From positions 1 through 29,316 of the forward strand of contig CAZMRW010000055.1 of NCBI GenBank assembly GCA_964568805.1: a stretch of 29,316 nucleotides of DNA. Reading direction: 5' to 3'. Under the pieces are notes generated by a model, which saw only the letters and a list, made by a program, of their open reading frames with translations, had not been told where the DNA came from and ran no database searches. Below, in pieces: positions 7,808 to 16,230 of the stretch; position 1 is the first letter of the stretch; each line of letters opens with the position of its first letter. The stretch comes from CAZMRW01 sp964568805. Lineage in GTDB: Bacteria; Pseudomonadota; Gammaproteobacteria; Methylococcales; Methylomonadaceae. Position numbers and translations under genes: made by a program.

Positions 7808-8149
7808 TTATCTTCTGCCGGCAATTTCATTGCCCAGATAAGAACCGGCCGCTGCACCCACGCCGGTCGCCAGTGGATTTCCGTTGCCGAGTTCGTAACC
7901 CACCACGCTGCCGACGACGCCTCCCGCCAGTCCTTGCGTTGAGCGCTGGTCCCGAGGTTGAGGATATTGAGGCCGCGGTTGGTAAACTTGAGGTTGCGGC
8001 TGATAATATCTGACTTCTTCCGGATGCGAGTGATGGTGTTTATGGTGATGCTTATGGTGTCCCTTGCCATGTCCTCCCGAGGCCTGAACGGTAGTGGAAT
8101 ACAACATGACCGCAGCGATTAATTGAATCAAAAAAAGTATTTTTTTCAT
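7808..8149 (-). CDS. Secreted His-rich glycine-zipper protein (paralogue 2)
   Basis: A 113-residue paralogue of the protein at 7136-7540. It has a signal peptide (MKKILFLIQLIAAVMLYSTT..VQA), a shorter His/Lys tract (GHHKHHHKHHHSH, about residues 30-42), a Gln/Pro/Tyr-rich linker (YYQPQPQVYQPRPQYPQP) and a conserved C-terminal glycine zipper (QRSTQGLAGGVVGSVVGYEL, GVGAAAGSYLGN). The ribosome binding site AAGGAA lies 3-4 bp before the ATG. It is the upstream copy; 267 bp separate the two, so each may have its own promoter. No Zur-like palindrome was found upstream of either. A weak hairpin (AACTGGG 7764-7770 with CCCAGTT 7787-7793) lies just past its stop. Probable role: envelope metal binding or buffering (inference). 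Confidence 0.8.
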   Translation of the reverse strand: MKKILFLIQLIAAVMLYSTTVQASGGHGKGHHKHHHKHHHSHPEEVRYYQPQPQVYQPRPQYPQPRDQRSTQGLAGGVVGSVVGYELGNGNPLATGVGAAAGSYLGNEIAGRR

Positions 8150-8485
8150 GGGTTCCTTGTTTAAATATGAAAGATTTGCGTTAATCGGGTGGATACAGCC
8201 GGGCTGCTAATGATGCAGTCAAATGGATAATAAATTGCGCATCCTTAATGGGAGCTTAACCGATTTGAAAGCCCTCATTATTAAAATCGTAGCAGCGGTT
8301 GAATAATCTTCAATGGCAGCAGGACAAGTTTCTCATCAATTTTTTATCGGATCGCTCCTTATCTGATTTTCTTAAAGCAAGCATGCCTCCCGGCTGAGAA
8401 CATCACGGACAATTAATAGACAGTGGAGTTTTGCCGAAACGCCTATAATATGAACAATTATATTTAGTGATGGCATTTCAAAAAA
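8150..8485. promoter_or_regulatory. Divergent intergenic region upstream of rapA
   Basis: No gene is seen in these 336 bp, which should hold promoters for the leftward His-rich gene and rightward rapA. A consensus -10 hexamer TATAAT sits at 8444-8449 before rapA. The nearest -35-like hexamer, TAGACA at 8417-8422, is 21 bp away, too far for a standard sigma-70 promoter, so the call is weak. No operator or repeat was recognised. Confidence 0.3.
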
Positions 8486-11302
8486 ATGGAAAATTTCATT
8501 CCGGGACAACGGTGGATCAGCAATACGGAGTCAGAATTGGGTTTGGGGCTAATCCTTGAGGTAGTGAGTAATCGTGTTGTCGTGCTTTTTTTAGCAAGTG
8601 ACGAGAAACGGATTTATGCGCGGGATAACTCGCCGTTAACGCGCGTCAAATTTTCAGCCGGTGATATTGTAGAGTCGATAGACGGCAATAAAATTACCGT
8701 TACCGGCTTGATTGAGCAGGACGGTCTGATTACTTATGTGGGTAAAAACAAATCAGGACAGGAAATTCGGCTCGATGAAATTGAGCTGAATCATCATATT
8801 CAATTCAATAAACCTCAGGATCGATTATTCACCGGTCAATTCGATCCCAGCCCCTGGTTTTCACTTCGCTGTGAAACATGGCGCAGACTTCGTCAGCATC
8901 AGCTCTCTCCGGTAAAAGGGCTATTGGGCGGACGCACCAGTCTGATTCCTCATCAATTATATATCGCCCATGAATCGGCTAACCGGATGGCGCCCAGAAT
9001 CATGCTGGCTGATGAAGTCGGATTAGGTAAAACCATTGAAGCTGGGCTGATTCTTCATCATAGGCTGATCAACGAACTTAGCCGGCGGGCATTGATTATT
9101 GTACCGGAAACATTGCTGCATCAATGGCTGGTTGAAATGCTCAGGCGCTTTAATCTCCGATTCAGCATTATCGACGAGGAGCGTTGTCTCGAAGCGGTTA
9201 TCGATGATGCACTGCTCGATGACACCGAGGCGGTGGATTCGATAACCGAAAATCCGTTTTCAACTGAACAGTTGGTGCTTTGCAGCCAAACTTTTTTCAG
9301 CCGTAATCCGCAAAGGCAACAACAGGCACTGGCTGCCGGCTGGGATATGGTGATCGTCGATGAAGCGCATCATCTTGAATGGAGCGATCAAAACCCTAGC
9401 CCGGAATACCTGTTTGTCGAACGGCTGGGGCAGGTGTCTCCCAGCCTGATTTTACTGACAGCGACGCCTGAGCAATTAGGCAAGGCCAGCCATTTTGCCC
9501 GCTTAAGATTGCTGGATCCGGACCGGTTTTACAGTTTTGCCGCTTTTCTCGAGGAAGAAAAGCAGTTTGAACCGGTGGCCGATGCAGCCAAACTGTTACT
9601 GGCGGATAAACCGCTGGATGAGACGGCAAGTCAATTGCTGGGGTCATTATTAAGAAACGATAATGTGGACGCGTTGCTGAGAGATCTTAACGATCCGGCA
9701 AAATCAGCGCAAGCCCGCGATCAGCTCATTAACATCTTGCTGGACCACCATGGCACGGGCCGAATTTTGTTCAGGAATTCCAGGCATACCGTCCAGGGCT
9801 TTCCCGAACGCGAACGTTATGGCTATGCTCTTAAAGGCGAGCCTCATGACGATGATTTACTGCAAGACCCGCGATACCAGTGGCTGGTCGATAAAATCAG
9901 GCAACTGTCGGGGGAAAAGGCATTGCTGATTTGTAAACAGGCGCAGACCGCCGTCGATTTGGAAACCCTTTTAAAAAACCGTGCCGGCATTGCTTCGGCC
10001 TTGTTTCATGAAGGCATGTCCATTATCGAACGCGACCGTGCGGCAGCCTACTTTGCTGACCAGGAAAGCAACGCCCGCTTACTCATTTGTTCTGAAATCG
10101 GCAGCGAAGGGCGTAATTTTCAGTTTGTCCATCATCTCATCCTCTGGGATTTACCGACTAACCCCGACCTGCTGCAGCAACGGATTGGCCGTCTTGACCG
10201 TATTGGCCAAAAACATATCATCAAGATTCATGTGCCTTATCTGGAACATACCCGGCACGAATTACTGTTCCGATGGTACGATGAAGGCTTGAACGCGTTT
10301 TGCAGCAACAGTTCCGCGGCTCAGCCGGTTGCCGATAGTTTGCAGGATGAGATTGAAGCTTTTCTGACGTTGGCCGAGCCGGCGGCTATCGATGCCTTCA
10401 TTGCCAAAACCCGCGCGCTCAAGACCGAAATTGAAACCCATCTCCATCATGGCCGCGATCAATTGCTCGAATTGAATTCCTGTCGTAAGCAGTCGGCAGA
10501 TACACTGATCCGGCAGCTCAAGGATTACGAAAACGAAGGCGCACTCTGGCCTTATATCGAGGATGTATGTGAATGCTACGGCGTCGATACCGAATTCCAT
10601 TCGCCGGATTGTTTTATCATCCGTCCCGGTGATCATATGCGAGTTTCGCATTTTCCGGGATTGACAGAAGATGGTGCGACCGTCACCATCAATAGGGCTA
10701 TTGCTTTGGCACGCGAGGATTTTCAGTTTATGACCTGGGAGCATCCGATGGTCATCGCGGCCATGGATCTTGTACTGTCCAGTGAAACCGGCAATGCCAC
10801 GGTCAGTGTCATCCGGCATGCCAATCTTAAGGCGGGGCAGTTTTTACTGGAATGTTTGTTTGTCGTTGAGTGCAGTGCACCCGCCGAACTGCAAGTCGGC
10901 AGATTTTTGCCACCGACCCCGGTTCGTGTGCTGATAGATCAAAATAAAAAAGATCTGACAGAGGCCCTCGATTATTCCGCCTTGATTGAAACCGGTATAA
11001 ACTTTGATAAAACCAGGATCGTCGCATTTATCAATAATCAACGCAACCACATCTCCCAGATGCTGCAGGTGGCCGAACACAAAGCCAAAGACGATATGCA
11101 GCGCCTGATTGCCGACGCCACCCGGAACATGCTGGCGTCGCAGACCCATGAGATAAAGCGCCTGGCCAGGCTCAAAAAAGTCAATCCGACAATAAAGCCG
11201 GAAGAAATTGAACATTTGAAAGATATGGCTGTGCTGGCTCATGATAATATTCAAGCGGCGGAATTAAGGCTGGATGCCATCCGCTTTGTTATTACCAGTT
11301 AA
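8486..11302 (+). CDS. rapA: RNA polymerase-associated SWI2/SNF2 ATPase RapA
   Basis: A 938-residue protein close to E. coli RapA in length (968). N-terminal Tudor-like domains (PGQRWISNTESELGLG...) precede a SNF2 ATPase core with motif I DEVGLGKTIEAG at about residues 175-186, motif II VDEAHHLEW near 290, and LLTATPEQLGKASHFARL (motif III region). The second RecA lobe contains LLICSEIGSEGRNFQF and LPTNPDLLQQRIGRLDRIGQ (motifs V-VI). The C-terminal RapA-specific region completes the protein. RapA recycles RNA polymerase from post-termination complexes. The ATG has only an A-rich upstream stretch, no clear Shine-Dalgarno. A cvfB-like gene follows after 38 bp, possibly in the same transcript. 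Confidence 0.96.
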   Translation: MENFIPGQRWISNTESELGLGLILEVVSNRVVVLFLASDEKRIYARDNSPLTRVKFSAGDIVESIDGNKITVTGLIEQDGLITYVGKNKSGQEIRLDEIELNHHIQFNKPQDRLFTGQFDPSPWFSLRCETWRRLRQHQLSPVKGLLGGRTSLIPHQLYIAHESANRMAPRIMLADEVGLGKTIEAGLILHHRLINELSRRALIIVPETLLHQWLVEMLRRFNLRFSIIDEERCLEAVIDDALLDDTEAVDSITENPFSTEQLVLCSQTFFSRNPQRQQQALAAGWDMVIVDEAHHLEWSDQNPSPEYLFVERLGQVSPSLILLTATPEQLGKASHFARLRLLDPDRFYSFAAFLEEEKQFEPVADAAKLLLADKPLDETASQLLGSLLRNDNVDALLRDLNDPAKSAQARDQLINILLDHHGTGRILFRNSRHTVQGFPERERYGYALKGEPHDDDLLQDPRYQWLVDKIRQLSGEKALLICKQAQTAVDLETLLKNRAGIASALFHEGMSIIERDRAAAYFADQESNARLLICSEIGSEGRNFQFVHHLILWDLPTNPDLLQQRIGRLDRIGQKHIIKIHVPYLEHTRHELLFRWYDEGLNAFCSNSSAAQPVADSLQDEIEAFLTLAEPAAIDAFIAKTRALKTEIETHLHHGRDQLLELNSCRKQSADTLIRQLKDYENEGALWPYIEDVCECYGVDTEFHSPDCFIIRPGDHMRVSHFPGLTEDGATVTINRAIALAREDFQFMTWEHPMVIAAMDLVLSSETGNATVSVIRHANLKAGQFLLECLFVVECSAPAELQVGRFLPPTPVRVLIDQNKKDLTEALDYSALIETGINFDKTRIVAFINNQRNHISQMLQVAEHKAKDDMQRLIADATRNMLASQTHEIKRLARLKKVNPTIKPEEIEHLKDMAVLAHDNIQAAELRLDAIRFVITS

Positions 11303-11340
11303 TCTTAGATGTGTTTCGGTACTCCGGACTATGACGGCTC

Positions 11341-12168
11341 ATGATAAATATCGGCAAGATCAATAAATTATCGGTTGTTAAACAACAAGGCTCCCAGATC
11401 TACCTTGGCAGCGGAAAATCGGCTAAAGTTCTGTTGGCTGACAGAAAACTTTCCGGCCCGCGCAACATCGGCGATACTTTGGATGTTTTCGTTTATATCG
11501 ACTCGACAGGTCATTTGGCCGCAACAACGACTGTGCCGAAGGCCCAAGTCGATGACATAGCTTTTTTGAAGGTTATTTCAGTTAACTATTACGGCGCATT
11601 TCTGGATTGGGGATTGCCGAAAGACTTGCTGGTTCCCTTTAGTGAGCAGCATTACGAGATGAAGGAAGGACAGTATTATCTGGTTAAAGTGTTTTTGGAC
11701 GATAAAAACCGAATCGTCGCCACTACTAAAATTAACGACAAGATTGCCGATGAATCCATTGATTTTAAAGAGGGCCAGAAAGTATCGCTGTTAATCGCGG
11801 ATAAAACCGAACTGGGATACAAGGCCGTTATCAATAATACGCACTGGGGCGTGTTATACCTAAACGAACTGTTCCGGCCTGTCAGCAAAGGGCAAAGGAT
11901 GGACGGCTATATCAAACAAATCAGGGAGGATAAAAAAATTGATCTAACCCTGCATCAACCGGGCTACGGCAAGGTCGAATCGCTGACAGATGAGATTCTG
12001 GCCAAGTTGAAAGAAAACGGCGGCGTGCTGTCATTGTCCGATAAGAGCCCGCCGGAAGCGATTTATGCAACATTCGGCGTCAGTAAAAAGGTATTCAAAC
12101 AGGCGATAGGTGCGTTGTATAAAAACAAGCAGATCATCATCGATGACAACGGCATCAGGCTGGTTTGA
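11341..12168 (+). CDS. cvfB: S1-like RNA-binding protein, CvfB/YitL family
   Basis: A 275-residue protein with the CvfB layout: successive S1-like OB folds and a C-terminal winged helix. The N-terminal part begins MINIGKINKLSVVKQQGSQI. A clear S1 segment follows (DDIAFLKVISVNYYGAFLDWG, LLVPFSEQ, then YYLVKVFLDDKNRIVATTKI). A further OB repeat contains KVSLLIADKTELGYKAVINN and YLNELF. The winged helix runs from about 225 to the end (GVSKKVFKQAIGALYKNKQI). In Staphylococcus the family affects virulence gene expression and binds RNA; its role in Gammaproteobacteria is poorly defined. It lies 38 bp after rapA and may share its transcript. Confidence 0.85.
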   Translation: MINIGKINKLSVVKQQGSQIYLGSGKSAKVLLADRKLSGPRNIGDTLDVFVYIDSTGHLAATTTVPKAQVDDIAFLKVISVNYYGAFLDWGLPKDLLVPFSEQHYEMKEGQYYLVKVFLDDKNRIVATTKINDKIADESIDFKEGQKVSLLIADKTELGYKAVINNTHWGVLYLNELFRPVSKGQRMDGYIKQIREDKKIDLTLHQPGYGKVESLTDEILAKLKENGGVLSLSDKSPPEAIYATFGVSKKVFKQAIGALYKNKQIIIDDNGIRLV

Positions 12169-12513
12169 TCCTGATATTGTCGCATCGTAAATCGGGATGT
12201 TCTGCGCAATGACTTTACCGTTAGTCTGATTTAGATAGCTCAAACCATTAATTTTATCAGTACCTGCTATGATAATTTTAAAAATCAGCCGCACCGGGTC
12301 TGTTTCGGGATTGAAACCCGGTTCCGCCACTTGCTTGAAAGCGCTTTGGACGGTAATAACGGCAGATTCGGCGGAAATTTTTTTAAGGATAGGGACAATC
12401 GCTGCAAACGATCTTAAGGAAAATCGAAGGTTACCCTTGTTACGATTATCATTACCTTTGCAGTTGTTTTTCAGAATTTAAATTTATATATAAAGCCAGG
12501 AAAGGAAACAAAT
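12169..12513. other. Intergenic region upstream of manC: hairpin and an unexplained open frame
   Basis: No confident gene lies in these 345 bp. An imperfect hairpin at 12293-12322 pairs ACCGG-GTTTC with GAAAC-CCGGT across a 4-nt bulge and a 6-nt loop. A minus-strand frame is open from about 12478 down into the end of the cvfB gene, with protein-like composition (for example VITVQSAFKQVAEPGF then PETDPVRLIFKIIIAG). It has no ATG in its upper part, only GTG at 12330, and no recognised family; it may be a gene remnant. The manC ribosome binding site AAGGAAA lies near 12503. Confidence 0.4.
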
Positions 12514-13914
12514 ATGATTCCAGTTATTTTATCAGGGGGTTCCGGGACTCGGCTTTGGCCATTATCCCGAGGACAGTATCCCAAACAGTTTTTGGCGCTC
12601 GTTTCCGAGCATACCATGTTGCAGGAAACGGCACTCCGGTTAAACGGACTTGCCGGTTTAAAACCGCCCATCGCGGTATGCAACGAAGATCATCGGTTTA
12701 TGCTGGCCGAACAACTCTGGGAAATCGGTATAAAGCCCGCCGCAATCATACTGGAACCCATAGGCAAGAATACGGCGCCCGCCGTGGCGATGGCGGCCTT
12801 AGCGGCGGAATCCGAGGATGAGGTCTTGCTGGTTTTACCCGCCGATCATGTCTTGACGGATATCAGTGCGTTCCATCAAGCCATTGAACAGGCCGTCGCA
12901 CTGGCGGAAACCGGCTGTCTGGTTACTTTCGGCATCGTTCCAACCCATCCGGAAACCGGTTACGGTTATATCAAGCGTGGCGAGATGCAGCAGGGCGCCG
13001 CCTATGATGTCGCCGCATTTGTCGAAAAACCCGATCTCAACACTGCCGAAAAGTATGTTGAGGGCGGCGATTATTTCTGGAATAGCGGGATGTTCGCCTT
13101 TAAAGCCGGGATTTTTTTACAGGAGTTGAATAAATTCAATCCCGAGATGTTATCGGTTTGCAGGCAGGCGATCAATACAGCGACGACAGATCTGGATTTT
13201 GTTCGCATCGACAAATCGGTCTTCAACAAGTGCCCGGCCGATTCAATCGATTATGCGGTGATGGAGAAAACTGACAAGGCCGTTGTCATTCCGTTGGATG
13301 CCGGCTGGAATGATGTGGGTTCATGGTCTGCCTTATGGGATGTCATCGATAAAGATCCGTTTAATAATGCCATCAATGGCGACGTGTTGACGGTTGACAC
13401 CGAAAATTCATTTATTCATGCCGATAATAAACTGGTGGCCGCCATCGGCGTCAGGGATCTGGTGATCGTGGAAACCGCCGATGCGGTTATGGTGGCGCCC
13501 AAGGATAGAGTGCAGGAAGTCAAGCAGATTGTCTCCATGCTCAAGGATCAGCGCCGCTGTGAAGCCGAATATCACCGTAAAGCCTACCGGCCGTGGGGGC
13601 ATTATTATTGCGTCGACAACGGCGAGCGGCATCAGACCAAACGAATTGTCGTCAAACCGGGCGCCAAATTATCCTTGCAGAAGCATCATCACCGCGCCGA
13701 GCACTGGATAATCGTTAAAGGGACTGCGCTGGTGACCAAGGCCGAAGAAAAGATATTGCTGACCGAAAACGAATCCATGTATATCCCGCTGGGTGTTGTG
13801 CACAGTCTCGAAAATCCAGGAGTGATTCCGCTGGAAATCATCGAAGTACAGTCGGGGAGCTATTTGGGAGAGGATGATATTGTACGTTTTAACGATCAGT
13901 ACGGCCGCTGTTAG
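12514..13914 (+). CDS. manC: Mannose-1-phosphate guanylyltransferase / mannose-6-phosphate isomerase
   Basis: A 466-residue bifunctional enzyme of the ManC/AlgA/CpsB type. The N-terminal nucleotidyltransferase starts with VILSGGSGTRLWPLSR and YPKQFLAL, the GMP-pyrophosphorylase signature, followed by LEPIGKNTAPAVAMAA, LPADHVL, FVEKPD near residue 170 and NSGMFAF. The C-terminal cupin (about 350-466) carries the type II phosphomannose isomerase site: RPWGHYYCVDNGERHQTKRI, KLSLQKHHHRAEHWIIVKG and GVVHSLEN, with metal-binding histidines. It converts fructose-6-P to mannose-6-P and mannose-1-P plus GTP to GDP-mannose; a phosphomannomutase is needed in between and is not in this window. A good Shine-Dalgarno (AAGGAAA, 7 bp spacing) marks the start. 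galU follows after 60 bp, suggesting a nucleotide-sugar supply operon for polysaccharide synthesis. Confidence 0.96.
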   Translation: MIPVILSGGSGTRLWPLSRGQYPKQFLALVSEHTMLQETALRLNGLAGLKPPIAVCNEDHRFMLAEQLWEIGIKPAAIILEPIGKNTAPAVAMAALAAESEDEVLLVLPADHVLTDISAFHQAIEQAVALAETGCLVTFGIVPTHPETGYGYIKRGEMQQGAAYDVAAFVEKPDLNTAEKYVEGGDYFWNSGMFAFKAGIFLQELNKFNPEMLSVCRQAINTATTDLDFVRIDKSVFNKCPADSIDYAVMEKTDKAVVIPLDAGWNDVGSWSALWDVIDKDPFNNAINGDVLTVDTENSFIHADNKLVAAIGVRDLVIVETADAVMVAPKDRVQEVKQIVSMLKDQRRCEAEYHRKAYRPWGHYYCVDNGERHQTKRIVVKPGAKLSLQKHHHRAEHWIIVKGTALVTKAEEKILLTENESMYIPLGVVHSLENPGVIPLEIIEVQSGSYLGEDDIVRFNDQYGRC

Positions 13915-13974
13915 CGGTTGTAGTCAGCGATACCCTAAAGATTTAATTTCATTTTGACATCAGGACAGAGATAG

Positions 13975-14856
13975 ATGAGCCAAAAAATTACCAAAGCTGT
14001 TTTCCCGGTAGCCGGATTAGGCACGCGTTTTTTACCGGCAACGAAAGCCACTCCCAAAGAGATGCTGCCGATTGTCGATAAACCGTTAATGCAATATGCG
14101 GTAGAAGAAGCCATTGCGGCCGGTATCAGTACCATGATTTTTATTACAGGACGCACTAAAAACGTCATCATGGATCACTTCGATAAAGCCTACGAACTGG
14201 AAAAAGAGCTGGAAGCCCGAAATAAAACTGAAACCCTGGAGTTATTAAGAGGCATTGTGCCGCCGCATGTATCCTGTATTTTTATACGGCAGTCCGAAGC
14301 ACTGGGACTTGGCCATGCGGTTTATTGCGCCAGACCGGTTATAGGCGATGAACCCTTTGCGGTTATCCTGCCTGATGATCTGATTGAAAATGCGGATCGC
14401 GGTTGTATGTCGCAGATGGTCAAGCTGTATCAGCAAAAGAACTGCTCCATACTCGGTGTGGAAAGAGTGAATCCAGCCGATACCGGCAGCTACGGCATCG
14501 TAAAAACCGGCGATTCATCCGGTAGGGACAGCCCGATTGAATTGATCGTGGAAAAACCGAAACCGGAAGCGGCGCCATCAAATTTGGCGGTCGTGGGACG
14601 TTATATTCTGACGCCTGCCATTTTTGACAAAATCAAAAAAACCGGCCGAGGCGCGGGCGGAGAAATTCAGCTGACCGACGCCATTGCCGATTTGATGCGC
14701 GATGAACAGGTATTGGCCTATGAATTTGAGGGCAAACGTTACGATTGCGGTTCCAAACTGGGCTTTCTGATAGCCACAGTCGAACATGGTTTGTTACATA
14801 AGGAATTGAGAGAGGACTTTTTGGCTTTTCTGAAAGACTTGACCAAAAACTTATAA
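13975..14856 (+). CDS. galU: UTP-glucose-1-phosphate uridylyltransferase
   Basis: A 293-residue GalU with all expected landmarks. These are the N-terminal nucleotide-binding loop FPVAGLGTRFLPATKATPKE, then MLPIVDKPLMQYAVEEAI, FITGRTKNVIMDHFD, QSEALGLGHAVYCARP, VILPDDLIE, VEKPKPEAAPSNLAVVGRYI and GKRYDCGSKLGFLIA. It makes UDP-glucose from glucose-1-P and UTP for exopolysaccharide, LPS core, glycogen-type or trehalose pathways. The start ATG is preceded by a weak AGGACAGAGA. It sits 60 bp after manC, giving two sugar-nucleotide activating enzymes in tandem. A perfect 28-bp palindrome lies 42 bp after its stop. Confidence 0.97.
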   Translation: MSQKITKAVFPVAGLGTRFLPATKATPKEMLPIVDKPLMQYAVEEAIAAGISTMIFITGRTKNVIMDHFDKAYELEKELEARNKTETLELLRGIVPPHVSCIFIRQSEALGLGHAVYCARPVIGDEPFAVILPDDLIENADRGCMSQMVKLYQQKNCSILGVERVNPADTGSYGIVKTGDSSGRDSPIELIVEKPKPEAAPSNLAVVGRYILTPAIFDKIKKTGRGAGGEIQLTDAIADLMRDEQVLAYEFEGKRYDCGSKLGFLIATVEHGLLHKELREDFLAFLKDLTKNL

Positions 14857-14898
14857 AGTTAGTCAATATTAATCGTTTCATAAGTAATCGCATGCCGC

Positions 14899-14926
14899 GG
14901 AGTTTAAAAACATGTTTTTAAACTCC
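14899..14926. repeat. Perfect 28-bp palindrome between convergent galU and ypjD
   Basis: The sequence reads GGAGTTTAAAAACA followed directly by its exact reverse complement, so all 28 bases are self-complementary with no spacer. It lies in the 251-bp gap between the 3' ends of galU (plus) and ypjD (minus). As RNA it would fold into a 12-bp stem with a 4-nt loop, but no T-tract follows, so it is a poor intrinsic terminator. It could be a protein-binding site or a bidirectional transcript-end hairpin. Further along, CGCCATGG (14983-14990) and CCATGGCG (15002-15009) form another 8-bp stem. Confidence 0.75.
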
Positions 14927-15107
14927 AATGCTGAAACCGGGAAAGTGCAGAAACTTATGGGGCGATTAATAAGGAAACAGCGCGCCATGGCGAACCTTAG
15001 TCCATGGCGTCTAAAATCAATCTCTGGTTGACCCTCGCACCGACTAGTTTCGTTATGCTATCGGCCGGATTGCATGGAAAGCTGGGCGCTGGTGCTGCAC
15101 TCGATTT

Positions 15108-15911
15108 CTAGGACCTGTGCAAAATGATTTCCAATACCAGTTTGCTGCCAAAATAAGCTAACAACAGCAAAACAAAGCCTGAAATCGTCCATTTGATCGC
15201 TGTCTGTCCTCGCCATCCGTAACGGATTCTGCCCAGGATCAAACCGGAAAAAATGATCCAGGCCAGAATGGACAATACGGTTTTATGGACCAGATGCTGG
15301 GCAAATAAATCTTCAATAAAAATAAATCCGCTTAATAACGAAATCGTCAGAAAGAATAGTCCTGCGCCCAGCATCTGGAATAACAGTGATTCCATGGTTT
15401 GTAGCGGTGGCAGGGATTGGACATAGCGTTTGGGCGGATGGCTCTTGAGTTGCTGATCCTGAAAGGCGAGTAAAATAGCCTGCAGTGCGGCAATATTTAA
15501 CAGGCTGAAGGCGATGATGGAGGTCAGAATATGAGTGCCCATCTCCCAATTATAAGTCTGTAAACTATGCGGTTTCTCGTCAAGATTCAATTCCAGTCCC
15601 AGCATCAGAGCCGCTATCGGAAACAGGACAATGCCGAGTTTTTCAACGGGTTTATTTAATGTTGCGAGCAACAATAGCAGGACTACGATCATTGCCACCA
15701 GCGACGCGGTGTTAAAAAAGCCGAAACTGAATCCTTGATTGTCTCGAAAAGCGATGGAAATGTATAAAAAATGAGCCGCTACTGCCAGCCATGCCAAATA
15801 AAGGGGACTGCGCTGCTCACCTCTGACATACAAATAAAGCTGCCGGGTGATCATCAGAGCGCTGCCCAGATAAGCGCCGATTGAAAGTAGTGCGAGTGCG
15901 GTAGCGTTCAT
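15108..15911 (-). CDS. ypjD: Inner-membrane CcsA/HemX-family protein YpjD
   Basis: A 267-residue polytopic protein with about eight hydrophobic helices. The landmarks match the cytochrome c assembly (CcmC/CcsA/HemX) superfamily as found in YpjD: YNWEMGTHILTSIIAFSLL with a conserved His, and HLVHKTVLSILAWIIFSGLI with a second His, followed by GRIRYGWRGQTAIKWTISGF at the C-terminus. Family members handle heme or cytochrome c precursors, but YpjD itself has no firm biochemical role. It is transcribed away from ffh, exactly the ypjD/ffh arrangement of many Gammaproteobacteria, which supports the name. Length matches E. coli YpjD (about 263). The ATG has no clear Shine-Dalgarno. Confidence 0.9.
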   Translation of the reverse strand: MNATALALLSIGAYLGSALMITRQLYLYVRGEQRSPLYLAWLAVAAHFLYISIAFRDNQGFSFGFFNTASLVAMIVVLLLLLATLNKPVEKLGIVLFPIAALMLGLELNLDEKPHSLQTYNWEMGTHILTSIIAFSLLNIAALQAILLAFQDQQLKSHPPKRYVQSLPPLQTMESLLFQMLGAGLFFLTISLLSGFIFIEDLFAQHLVHKTVLSILAWIIFSGLILGRIRYGWRGQTAIKWTISGFVLLLLAYFGSKLVLEIILHRS

Positions 15912-16230
15912 TAGATTGTTTTTAATGGCTTGGCAATAACGAATGGATATCTAACAGGTCGGTTGCTTTCAAGTTAACTAAATCGGGCCGGTATTGAGAT
16001 GCATGTCAAAAAGGAATAAATCACATCCAGTGCAAAGGCCCCATTGGATATGGTAGTATATCAGGTTAAAAAAGTCCTGACGCTACGCCTGTTTTTTTAT
16101 CGACGAATACGATTTCGCCATCAATGCAGTTTGATGCATGAAACCCGCTATTCGCTAGCATAAAATCAGGCGCTGTGCGGGCGCATACATGTTTGTGGTC
16201 AGTTTTCTTGGATTTAATAAAGTCATAGCT
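15912..16230. promoter_or_regulatory. Divergent ypjD/ffh intergenic region
   Basis: These 319 bp carry no gene I can support and should contain the promoters of ypjD (leftward) and ffh (rightward). An in-frame upstream extension of ffh from 16189 is open but unlike the family N-terminus. I saw AT-rich -10-like hexamers (TAGCAT 16156-16161, TAAAAT 16161-16166) without a well-spaced -35. No operator was recognised. Confidence 0.3.

Noticed and set aside
10262..10819. 185-codon minus-strand frame inside rapA
   Set aside because: It lies wholly within the conserved C-terminal region of RapA and its product shows no family features.
15004..15111. Plus-strand 35-codon frame starting MASKINLWLTLAPTSFVML and ending at the ypjD stop
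   Set aside because: It has no ribosome binding site, no recognised family, and lies in convergent intergenic DNA; a frame of this length is expected by chance.
16189..16230. Upstream in-frame extension of ffh (MFVVSFLGFNKVIA)
   Set aside because: Ffh proteins begin at MFDNLTDRL; the extension is not conserved-looking.
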